Source: Georgenia sp.
GTDB taxonomy: Bacteria > Actinomycetota > Actinomycetes > Actinomycetales > Actinomycetaceae
DNA: 5,773 bases
Direction: 5' to 3'
Assembly (NCBI GenBank): GCA_027322565.1
Contig: DAHVRG010000104.1
Coordinates: 1-5,773 of the forward strand
A model generated the notes under the pieces. That model was not told the origin of the DNA. It saw only the letters and a list, made by a program, of their open reading frames with translations, and ran no database searches. A program made the position numbers and the translations under genes. This document shows, one piece after another, positions 1 through 4,954 of this stretch. Positions within the stretch are counted from its first letter, which is position 1. Every line of letters starts with the position of its first letter.

Positions 1-521
1 GCCACGGCGCCGGCGGCGGGGTGGCCGCCCCCGACCTGCGCACCGTCGCCCGGACGGCGCAGGAGGACGGCTGGCACGTCGCCCTCGTCGAGCAGCCCTA
101 CCGGGTGTCCGGGCGCCGGGCGCCGGCACCCGCGAGGCAGCTCGACGGGGCGTGGACCGACGTTGCCCTCCACCTGCTGGCGGGACCGTTCGCCGGGCTG
201 TCGCTCGTCGTCGGCGGCCGGTCCTCCGGCGCGCGAGTCGCATGCCGGACGGCGCAGGCGCTCGGTGCGGTCGGGGTGCTCTGCCTCGCCTTCCCGCTCC
301 AGCCGCCCGGCCGCGCGGACCGCCCGAGCCGGCTGCCCGAGCTCGACGCGGTGGGGCTGCCCACCCTCGTCGTCCAGGGCGGGCGTGACGCCTTCGGGAT
401 GCCGCCGGAGGGACCGGGCCGCACCGTCGTCGTCGTCACGGGGGACCACAGCCTGAAGCAGGACCAGGCGGCCGTCGCCGCGGCCGTCCGCGCCTGGCTC
501 GCGCGTGTACCGGCGTCGTGA
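1..521 (+). CDS. Alpha/beta hydrolase of the KANL3/Tex30 (dienelactone-hydrolase-like) type, 5' end outside window
   Basis: The 3' part of a small cytoplasmic hydrolase; the frame is open from the first full codon at base 3, so the gene begins to the left. The visible protein opens with HGAGGG, the glycine-rich loop after the first strand that helps form the oxyanion hole in this family. The nucleophile elbow is GGRSSG (Ser codon 222-224, G-x-S-x-G). The probable acid is the Asp in QGGRDAFG (codon 387-389), and the catalytic His lies in GDHSLK (codon 447-449). The GDHSxK ending and short C-terminal helix match the Tex30/KANL3-like subfamily. The substrate cannot be told. A GTG at 21 could be mistaken for the start, but it follows the HGAGGG loop and would remove the first strand, so it is rejected. 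TGA is at 519-521. The family is fairly sure; the biological role is unknown. Confidence 0.85.
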   Translation, partial: HGAGGGVAAPDLRTVARTAQEDGWHVALVEQPYRVSGRRAPAPARQLDGAWTDVALHLLAGPFAGLSLVVGGRSSGARVACRTAQALGAVGVLCLAFPLQPPGRADRPSRLPELDAVGLPTLVVQGGRDAFGMPPEGPGRTVVVVTGDHSLKQDQAAVAAAVRAWLARVPAS

Positions 522-529
522 GATGCCCG

Positions 530-548
530 CTCGCCCGTCCCGGGCGAG
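530..548 (+). terminator. GC-rich hairpin after the hydrolase gene, possible terminator without U-tract
   Basis: A perfect 8-bp stem, CTCGCCCG (530-537) with CGGGCGAG (541-548), closes a 3-base TCC loop and starts 9 bases after the hydrolase stop. No T-run follows, so it is not a classical intrinsic terminator, but U-poor hairpins are common after actinobacterial genes. It could end hydrolase transcription or merely attenuate read-through into the next gene, which starts at 580. Confidence 0.45.
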
Positions 549-566
549 ACTCGTCGGGAGACCGAC

Positions 567-573
567 GGAAGGA
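567..573 (+). promoter_or_regulatory. Ribosome binding site fixing the start of the DsbA-like gene
   Basis: GGAAGGA lies 6 bases before the ATG at 580. It favours that ATG over the upstream in-frame GTG at 505. The GTG would overlap the hydrolase gene and add an arginine-rich 25-residue extension encoded across the hairpin at 530-548. Confidence 0.75.
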
Positions 574-579
574 CGCGCG

Positions 580-1248
580 ATGGCCATCCACGTGGAGCCG
601 GGCACGGTCGTGCTCTACACCGACGTCGCGTGCCCGTGGGCGACACTCGCCCTGCACCGCTTCTACGCCGCCCGCACCGAGGCAGGCCTGGAGGAGGAGG
701 TGCGGGTGGACCACCGGCTCTTCCTCCTCGAGGACGTGGACCGCGCTCCGCTCTCGAGGTCGCACGTCGAGGCGGAGCTGCCCGTGCTGGCCGGCCTCGC
801 ACCCGACGTCGGCTGGCAGCCGTGGCGGGGCGATGCCGCGGCGTGGCCGGTGACGACCCTGCTCGCCAACGAGGCGGTGCATGCGGCCAAGGCCCAGGGA
901 CCGGCCGCCGCCGAGCAGCTCGACCTCGCCCTGCGCCATGCGCTGTTTGTCGCGGGCCGCACGGTGAGCCTGCTCCACGAGGTGCTCGACGTCGCCGCCG
1001 GCTGCCCCGGGGTGGACGCCGGGGCACTGCAGGAGGCGCTCGACGACGGCCGCGCACGCGGGCCGATGATGCGCGGCTACCGCACCCACCGGGGCGAGGT
1101 CCGCGGCAGCCCGCACTTCTTCCTCGCCGACGGCTCCGACGTCTTCAACCCCGGCCTCGAGCTCTCCTGGGAGGGCGGCGTGCCGGTCGTCGAGCACGAC
1201 GACCCCGCGGCCGTCGCGCAGCTCGTCCGCCGGGCCGCCGGGCGCTGA
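580..1248 (+). CDS. DsbA/FrnE-family thioredoxin-fold protein with a one-cysteine (CPWA) active site
   Basis: A 222-residue protein of the DsbA/FrnE/2-hydroxychromene-2-carboxylate isomerase superfamily, which usually catalyses thiol-disulfide exchange or glutathione-kappa-type reactions. Strand 1 and the active-site turn read VVLYTDVACPWATLAL (residues 10-25). Cys18 is at the active-site position, but the second cysteine of the usual CPWC is Ala21. An alpha-helical insertion follows (about 60-165), and then GSPHFFL (176-182) with Pro178 as the expected cis-proline. The only other cysteine is Cys142. There is no signal peptide, so it is cytoplasmic. Length is normal for FrnE-like proteins (about 210-240). 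With one active-site cysteine it cannot form the classical CxxC disulfide; monothiol or isomerase/GST-kappa-like chemistry is inferred. The LLM-class pseudogene starts 26 bases downstream, so co-transcription is likely. The start is set by GGAAGGA 6 bases upstream. Confidence 0.88.
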   Translation: MAIHVEPGTVVLYTDVACPWATLALHRFYAARTEAGLEEEVRVDHRLFLLEDVDRAPLSRSHVEAELPVLAGLAPDVGWQPWRGDAAAWPVTTLLANEAVHAAKAQGPAAAEQLDLALRHALFVAGRTVSLLHEVLDVAAGCPGVDAGALQEALDDGRARGPMMRGYRTHRGEVRGSPHFFLADGSDVFNPGLELSWEGGVPVVEHDDPAAVAQLVRRAAGR

Positions 1249-1274
1249 CCGGGACCGAAGCACGAGGGGGAGAG

Positions 1275-1771
1275 ATGAAGCTCGGGTACAAGCTCGCTGC
1301 CGAGGCCTACGGGCCATCGCGGTCGCCGGCGGCGGTAGGCAGGCCGCGCGGCTGGCGGGCGAGCTCGGTGACGCGCTCTTCGTCACCGAGCCCGACCCTG
1401 CTCTCATCGAGGCCTTCAGCGACGCCGGCGGTACCGGGCCGCTGTTCGCCGAGGCCCCGCTGGCGTACGCGGCGACCGAGGAGGAGGCCGCCCGGGCGGC
1501 GCTGGACACCGCGCGCTGGGCGGTGACCGGCTGGAAGGTCATGGCCGAGCTGCCCAACCCGGTGAACTTCGCCGCGGCCTCCGCCACCGTCCGAGAGGAG
1601 GACGTGCGCGCGCAGTTCGCCTGCGGCCCCGACGTCGAGCGGCACCTGGACGCGATCCACGAGTTCACCGACGCGGGGTACGACCACCTCGTGACGATGA
1701 ACGTCGGCCCGGACCCGGACGCATTCCTCGACTTCTTCGCCGCCGAGCTCAGGCCACGGCTGACCGGGTGA
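1275..1771 (+). pseudogene. F420-dependent LLM-class oxidoreductase, broken by a large internal out-of-frame deletion
   Basis: Residues 1-14 from the ATG at 1275 (MKLGYKLAAEAYGP) match the typical N-terminus of TIGR03557-type F420-dependent LLM-class flavin oxidoreductases. A purine-rich ribosome site (AGGGGG, 1265-1270) precedes it. After about base 1315 the family sequence resumes in another frame at IAVAGGG (from 1316) and continues to the TGA at 1769-1771 with a well-conserved C-terminal part: LAGELGDALF, TGWKVMAELPNPVNFAAASATV, QFACGP, AGYDHLVTMNVGPDPD. About 165 family-like residues remain, against roughly 315-320 in intact relatives. About 155 residues from the middle of the TIM barrel, carrying much of the cofactor site, are therefore missing. 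The frame offset means the deleted length is 1 modulo 3. Translation from 1275 leaves the family frame and stops at 1524-1526 (83 residues). The product cannot be active. Conserved sequence on both sides suggests a recent loss, or a sequencing or assembly deletion. The 3' end overlaps the convergent Stealth gene by 23 bases. Confidence 0.9.
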
Positions 1772-3599
1772 CCGGTACGGCGGCGCGGGTGCGCTCGTCG
1801 GCGGGAAGCTCGAAGGAGCTGGCCAGCGGGAAGTACCGCTCGAGGAACTCCGCCAGCAGCTCGCCCCTGCCCTCCTCGCCGACCGCGGGGGAGTCGTTGA
1901 GGCAGAAGACGTCGTACCGGCGGTCGCGCAGCAGCCGGCGCAGCCGGCTCGCCGCACGCGGGTGGGCCAGGTCGAGGTAGAGGTACGCCAGCCGGCCCGG
2001 GACGGCCTTGCCCAGCGCGTAGGCGTAGTAGTGGTGCAGCGCCGAGCTGATCGACAGGTCCTCGGGGTGACGGAAGGTCGACCCCGCCACCCGGGCGAAC
2101 AGGTCCGGGTGCTCCTCCTCCATCCGCTCGAGCACCGAGCGCAGCTGCGGATGCGGGGTGTGCTGGAACAGGTTGGTCACCCGCCGTCCGAAGACGTCGG
2201 CGATGAGCCGGCGGTTGTTCTTCGCTGCACTGGTCACCGGATCGTCGTCCGGGCGGTGGTCGTGGGCGTCCATGAGCGCCGAGGAGAGGAAGAACTTCGC
2301 CAGCCCGTTGCCGTGGAAGAACAGGTCGGGGGCGACGGGACGGCCGAAGAAGACGTCGTCGTTGAGGTAGAGGTAGCGCTCGGCCAGGCCGGGGATGTGG
2401 TGCAGCTGCGACTCGATGGCGTGGGAGTTGAACACCGGCAGGACGCTCGGGTCGTGGAAGATCTCCCGGTGGTCGACCAGCCGCAGCCGCGGGTGGTCGG
2501 TGTCCAGCCACTCCGGCACCTGGTCGGCGGTGACGAGGTGGACGCGCCGCACCCACGGGGCGTACATCTCCAACGAGCGCAGGGAGTAGCGCAGCTCGTC
2601 GTGGGAGCGGAAGCGTGCGGCGTGGGTGGCCGCGGTGCGGTGCTCCTCCGGCAGCCCGAGCGCGGCGCGCCGCTGCGCGTTCCACTCCGGGTCGTCGCCG
2701 TCCACCCAGGTGTAGACGACGTCGATGGGTCCGGTGACGTCGAACAGGTGCGGCAGACCCCCGGTGGCCACCTCACTGGTGCTCGTCGCGTCGACCCAGT
2801 CGGCGGTCTCGATGCGGGTGGTCCAGGCCTGACGGCGGGGGGCGACGAGGGTGCCGTCGCTCTCCGAGGGCAGCTCGCCGGGACCCGAGCGCACCGGGCG
2901 GACCTCGGGCCACACCTCGACGTCGACGCCGACCTCCTGACCGACGAGCGGGCCCGCCGCTCCCGGGAGCGCGCGGAACAGGCGGAAGCCGTCGTGGCGG
3001 ACCGCCGCCCTCAGCAGCCGGGCGGTGGTGACGCGGCGCGGCCGGGCGCCGGGCGCGTCGAGGGGGACCACCCGCCAGGAGGCGTCCAGGCCTCGTGACA
3101 AGGCCACGCCCACCCGGGCACGGTCGCTGCTGCGGACGACGACGGCGGCACCCTTCCCGGCGCCGGCGGGGATCACCGACGCGCGCACCCCGAAGCGGTG
3201 CAGCGCCGAGAGGACGTGATCGCGGCGCAGCCTCTCCTCGGTCGCGTGGTCGTACTCGGCCACCCGCGGGGGAGCGAGCTCTCCCGCGGTCGCGAGCGTC
3301 GCCGCCCCGGCCGTGACGTCGGCCGCGCCGGCGGGCCGGGGCAGGCGACCGAGGCGCTGGGAGCGCGTCACCGCCTGCACGAGGGCGTGGCTCAGCGGGC
3401 GGGGGAGGCCGGCGACGGCGCGGCTGCCCAGCAGCGAGAGACGGTCCCGTGCCCGCAGTGACCGCGGGACGGTGTCGCGGTAGAGCAGCAGCTCGTTGCC
3501 CGCCCCGTCGACGGTGTACTTGGTCTCGTGGTCCTGGGGACGGCCCGTGTCCTCGACGACGAAGGTGGGGTCGAACCCGGCAAGTGCTCGTCGGTGCAA
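1749..3599 (-). CDS. Stealth-family sugar-phosphate (exopolysaccharide) phosphotransferase
   Basis: A 616-residue Stealth protein. The family transfers hexose-1-phosphate units to build phosphodiester-linked surface polysaccharides and includes meningococcal capsule polymerases, mycobacterial CpsY and the animal GlcNAc-1-phosphotransferase. All four conserved regions are visible. CR1 is IDVVYTWVDGDDPEW (292-306). CR2 runs from ARFRSHDELRYSLRSLEMYAPW (328-349) through VFNSHAIESQLHHIPGL and YLYLNDDVFFG (409-419). CR3 is AAKNNRRLI...LFQHTPHP (458-484), followed by HPEDLSISSALHHYYAYALG. CR4 is VFCLNDSP (564-571). Residues 1-290 form a less conserved actinobacterial-style N-terminal region. No signal peptide or membrane segment is evident. 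The chosen start is TTG at 3597-3599, with AAAGG 8 bases upstream and an in-frame TGA at 3618-3620 that rules out a longer protein. No other polysaccharide gene is in the window, so acceptor and sugar are unknown. A long structured leader may regulate it. Confidence 0.95.
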   Translation of the reverse strand: MHRRALAGFDPTFVVEDTGRPQDHETKYTVDGAGNELLLYRDTVPRSLRARDRLSLLGSRAVAGLPRPLSHALVQAVTRSQRLGRLPRPAGAADVTAGAATLATAGELAPPRVAEYDHATEERLRRDHVLSALHRFGVRASVIPAGAGKGAAVVVRSSDRARVGVALSRGLDASWRVVPLDAPGARPRRVTTARLLRAAVRHDGFRLFRALPGAAGPLVGQEVGVDVEVWPEVRPVRSGPGELPSESDGTLVAPRRQAWTTRIETADWVDATSTSEVATGGLPHLFDVTGPIDVVYTWVDGDDPEWNAQRRAALGLPEEHRTAATHAARFRSHDELRYSLRSLEMYAPWVRRVHLVTADQVPEWLDTDHPRLRLVDHREIFHDPSVLPVFNSHAIESQLHHIPGLAERYLYLNDDVFFGRPVAPDLFFHGNGLAKFFLSSALMDAHDHRPDDDPVTSAAKNNRRLIADVFGRRVTNLFQHTPHPQLRSVLERMEEEHPDLFARVAGSTFRHPEDLSISSALHHYYAYALGKAVPGRLAYLYLDLAHPRAASRLRRLLRDRRYDVFCLNDSPAVGEEGRGELLAEFLERYFPLASSFELPADERTRAAVPVTRSAVA

Positions 3600-3607
3600 A
3601 TCAACCG

Positions 3608-3612
3608 CCTTT
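3608..3612 (-). promoter_or_regulatory. Ribosome binding site before the TTG start of the Stealth gene
   Basis: On the minus strand AGAAAGGCGG precedes the TTG at 3599; AAAGG is 8 bases from the start codon. An in-frame TGA lies 18 bases upstream of the TTG, so this site and the TTG form the most upstream initiation possible for the 616-residue product. TTG is a weak, less common start and implies modest translation. Confidence 0.6.
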
Positions 3613-3632
3613 CTACCTCAGGCACCTACGGG

Positions 3633-3655
3633 GCGCTGCCGCCGGGGCGGCGCGC
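3633..3655 (-). repeat. Inverted repeat (hairpin) close upstream of the Stealth ribosome site
   Basis: Arms GCGC-T-GCCGCC (3633-3643) and GGCGGC-GCGC (3646-3655) form about 9-10 bp with one bulged base and a tight loop. It would fold about 20 bases before the ribosome site in the minus-strand transcript. There is no T-run, so it is not an evident terminator. In DNA this GC-rich, self-complementary sequences also arise by chance. Confidence 0.4.
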
Positions 3656-3716
3656 TCGAGCCGTGGTGCGGTGGGTCCGGTGGGTACGCGGACCTCATCC
3701 GCGGTGCTGACCGGAG

Positions 3717-3748
3717 GCTCGCGCAGCGAGCGGCGTCAGAGGACGCCG
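3717..3748 (-). repeat. Two adjoining hairpins early in the Stealth leader
   Basis: GCTCGC (3717-3722) pairs with GCGAGC (3726-3731) over a GCA loop. CGGCGTC (3731-3737) pairs with GACGCCG (3742-3748) over an AGAG loop. The two stems share base 3731 and so abut directly. Both would sit within the first 50 bases of the transcript predicted from the -10 box at 3768-3773. Their role is unknown; 5'-end stabilisation or regulation is possible. Confidence 0.4.
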
Positions 3749-3767
3749 GTGCGCGAGGGGAAAGGAC

Positions 3768-3773
3768 AGTATA
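3768..3773 (-). promoter_or_regulatory. Candidate -10 box (TATACT) for the Stealth gene
   Basis: TATACT on the minus strand is a near-consensus SigA/HrdB-type -10 hexamer and stands out in this GC-rich stretch. The best -35-like hexamer, TTGACG (3783-3788), is only 9 bases away, too close to act as the normal partner, and nothing good lies 16-18 bases upstream. The promoter may therefore need an activator. The start of transcription would be near 3761. Confidence 0.45.
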
Positions 3774-3785
3774 CGCCAGCTCCGT

Positions 3786-3798
3786 CAACCGGGGGTTG
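3786..3798. promoter_or_regulatory. Small palindrome next to the candidate Stealth promoter, possible operator
   Basis: CAACC (3786-3790) and GGTTG (3794-3798) form an inverted repeat around a 3-base centre, located 12-25 bases upstream of the TATACT box, in the usual -35 region. Its position would suit a repressor or activator site. I cannot assign a regulator, and a 5-bp arm can occur by chance. Confidence 0.3.
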
Positions 3799-3841
3799 CG
3801 TGTTGTTTGCCGCCCGTTCACCGTGCGACGTCCCGAGCGGG

Positions 3842-3861
3842 CGGGCGGTCGTCCCCGCCCG
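3842..3861 (-). terminator. Terminator-like hairpin right after the MDR oxidoreductase gene
   Basis: CGGGCGG (3842-3848) and CCGCCCG (3855-3861) form a perfect 7-bp GC-only stem with a 6-base loop. On the minus strand it begins 1 base after the stop codon at 3863-3865. No U-tract follows. Its position suggests it ends MDR transcription, which would leave the Stealth gene downstream to rely on its own promoter. Confidence 0.5.
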
Positions 3862-3862
3862 G

Positions 3863-4768
3863 TCAGGGCACCTGGACGACGACCTTGCCCGTGGCGTGGC
3901 CGGTCTCGACCGCCGCCAGCGCCTCCCCGGCGCGGTCGAGCGGGTACGTCGCGGTGACGTGCGGGTCGAGGAGTCCCTGCCGGACGTAGCCGGTGAGCCT
4001 GGCCAGCGCATCCGGGTGGTGCACCCGGCCGGTACCGCCGAGGTCGGTGACGGCGGGGTCCGCGGCCGAGACGACGCGGCCCGGTTCCGTGGCCAGCGTC
4101 GCCGCCGCGCGCAGGACGTCCCCGCCGACGAGGTCGACGACGATGTCGACTCCGCGCGGAGCCAGTTCACGCACCCGCTCGGCGAACCCGGCCCCGGAGG
4201 GTACGAAGGTGGCGCCGGTGGCCTCGACGAGGTCACGTTTTCCCGGGCCGGCGACCCCGATGACGTGGACCCGACGCACGGCGGCGAGCTGGGTGGCCAT
4301 GAGGCCGACACCGCCACCGGCGCCGAGCACGAGCATGCGCTGCCCGGGTGCCGGCGCGACCTGGTGGACGAGGTCGAAGGCAGTGGTCCCGGCCACCGGC
4401 AGCGTCGCCGCGTCGACGAAGGAGACCTCCTCCGGCTTGGCGACGGCCTCGGCCGCCCGGACGAGGGTGTGCTCGGCCCAGCCCCCGCGCCCGCCCGCCA
4501 CCCCGGCGACGACCGCGTCCCCGACGGAGAAGCCGCTCACGCCGTCGCCGGTGCCGACGACGACCCCGGCGACCTCGAGGCCCATCCCCGACGGCAGCTC
4601 GCGGCGGGTCCCGAACAGCCCCTGGCGGATCTTCCAGTCGGCCGGGTTCACCCCGCCGGCCCTGACCTCGACGAGCAGCTCACCGGGACCCGCCTCCGGC
4701 ACGGGACGGTCCTGCAGCTCCTCGGTCTCAGGACCGCCGAACCTGGTGAAGACGTAAACCTTGGACAT
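3863..4768 (-). CDS. NADP-dependent oxidoreductase, quinone-reductase-like MDR (zinc-free medium-chain dehydrogenase) family
   Basis: A 301-residue cytoplasmic medium-chain dehydrogenase/reductase of the quinone oxidoreductase type, which typically uses NADPH to reduce quinones or enone carbonyls. The N-terminal GroES-like domain has GPETEELQDRPVPEAGPGELLVEVRAGGVNPADWKIRQG (12-50) and GLEVAGVVVGTGDGVSGFSVGDAV (63-86). The Rossmann domain has LVLGAGGGVGLMATQLA (147-163) with the GxGxxG nucleotide loop at 149-155. Family-typical DIVVDLVGGD (208-217) and the ending GHATGKVVVQV (290-300) follow. The four-cysteine structural zinc loop of alcohol dehydrogenases is absent; the protein has no cysteine at all. 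Length is slightly below the usual 305-330. The start ATG (4766-4768) is supported by AAGGAAGG at 4776-4783, 7 bases away. It is transcribed divergently from the cytochrome b gene. The exact substrate cannot be told. Confidence 0.95.
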   Translation of the reverse strand: MSKVYVFTRFGGPETEELQDRPVPEAGPGELLVEVRAGGVNPADWKIRQGLFGTRRELPSGMGLEVAGVVVGTGDGVSGFSVGDAVVAGVAGGRGGWAEHTLVRAAEAVAKPEEVSFVDAATLPVAGTTAFDLVHQVAPAPGQRMLVLGAGGGVGLMATQLAAVRRVHVIGVAGPGKRDLVEATGATFVPSGAGFAERVRELAPRGVDIVVDLVGGDVLRAAATLATEPGRVVSAADPAVTDLGGTGRVHHPDALARLTGYVRQGLLDPHVTATYPLDRAGEALAAVETGHATGKVVVQVP

Positions 4769-4775
4769 CGATGGA

Positions 4776-4783
4776 CCTTCCTT
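4776..4783 (-). promoter_or_regulatory. Strong ribosome binding site of the MDR oxidoreductase gene
   Basis: AAGGAAGG on the minus strand, 7 bases before the ATG at 4768, is close to the 16S anti-Shine-Dalgarno complement. It is the best such site in the window, suggesting efficient translation and confirming the start. Confidence 0.75.
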
Positions 4784-4829
4784 TGCTCAGCGGTGCTCAC
4801 CGCGGGCCAGGCGCCGGGCACCCGTCTCG

Positions 4830-4835
4830 AGTATG
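4830..4835 (-). promoter_or_regulatory. Weak candidate -10 box (CATACT) for the MDR oxidoreductase gene
   Basis: CATACT on the minus strand lies about 60 bases upstream of the MDR start codon and is one mismatch from TATACT. No convincing -35 hexamer is found 16-18 bases further upstream. It is listed because it is the only AT-containing -10-like element in the right place. Confidence 0.25.
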
Positions 4836-4872
4836 ACGCTGCGGCCGGTCTCCCGTGCCGGGCCGCCGGTAC

Positions 4873-4902
4873 CCGACCGGGCGGCGTGACTGGCCGTAGG
4901 CT
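4873..4902 (+). promoter_or_regulatory. Candidate promoter for the cytochrome b gene
   Basis: TAGGCT (4897-4902) fits the actinobacterial -10 pattern TAnnnT. CCGACC (4873-4878), 18 bases upstream, is a weak -35 that keeps the central GAC of TTGACN. A start near 4909 would leave a leader of about 45 bases. This was called by pattern only. Confidence 0.35.
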
Positions 4903-4954
4903 GTGGCCCGGGCTCCGTGCCCCGTTCCCGAGCAGCTCTCGAAGTGGGTGAGGC

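Larger units (their letters stand above)
3600..3767 (-). promoter_or_regulatory. Probable structured 5' leader of the Stealth gene
   Basis: If transcription starts just downstream of the -10 box at 3768-3773, the Stealth mRNA carries about 160 untranslated bases. They contain three hairpins (3731-3748, 3717-3731 and 3633-3655), then the ribosome site AAAGG (3608-3612) and the TTG start at 3599. A short open frame, 3698 down to 3618, encodes 26 residues rich in Pro and Arg (MRSAYPPDPPHHGSSAPPRR...) and ends 18 bases before the TTG. It lacks a clear ribosome site. I recognise no known riboswitch family. The leader boundaries are inferred. Confidence 0.4.

Noticed and set aside
505..579. Upstream GTG start adding 25 residues to the DsbA-like protein
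   Set aside because: It would overlap the hydrolase gene, encode an Arg-rich stretch across a hairpin, and lack a ribosome site. The ATG at 580 has GGAAGGA at proper distance.
1523..1771. A separate 82-residue gene starting at GTG 1523
   Set aside because: It is only the C-terminal tail of the LLM oxidoreductase, continuous with homologous sequence from 1316. No ribosome site precedes the GTG.
436..2685. A very long minus-strand open frame (749 codons) antisense to the DsbA-like and LLM genes
   Set aside because: Its sequence is low-complexity and rich in Arg/Ala/Pro, with no recognisable motif. It lies opposite clearly conserved genes and over the Stealth gene in a different frame. Stop-free antisense frames are expected at this GC content.
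3618..3821. A 67-codon minus-strand frame upstream of the Stealth gene as a real gene or lost N-terminus
   Set aside because: It starts upstream of the predicted promoter, shows no motif and ends at a stop in phase with the Stealth frame. The Stealth gene has its own ribosome site after that stop. Only the shorter 26-codon leader frame is kept, as a speculation.
3600..3862. tRNA, riboswitch of known class, or mobile-element end in the 263-base gap
   Set aside because: No cloverleaf, no T-loop-like GTTCRA sequence in context, no known aptamer core, and no paired terminal inverted repeats or target duplications were seen.
3449..4951. A 500-codon plus-strand open frame opposite the MDR oxidoreductase
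   Set aside because: It crosses the intergenic region and two other genes without any family motif. The minus-strand MDR protein explains the conservation, so this is a mirror of its codon bias.
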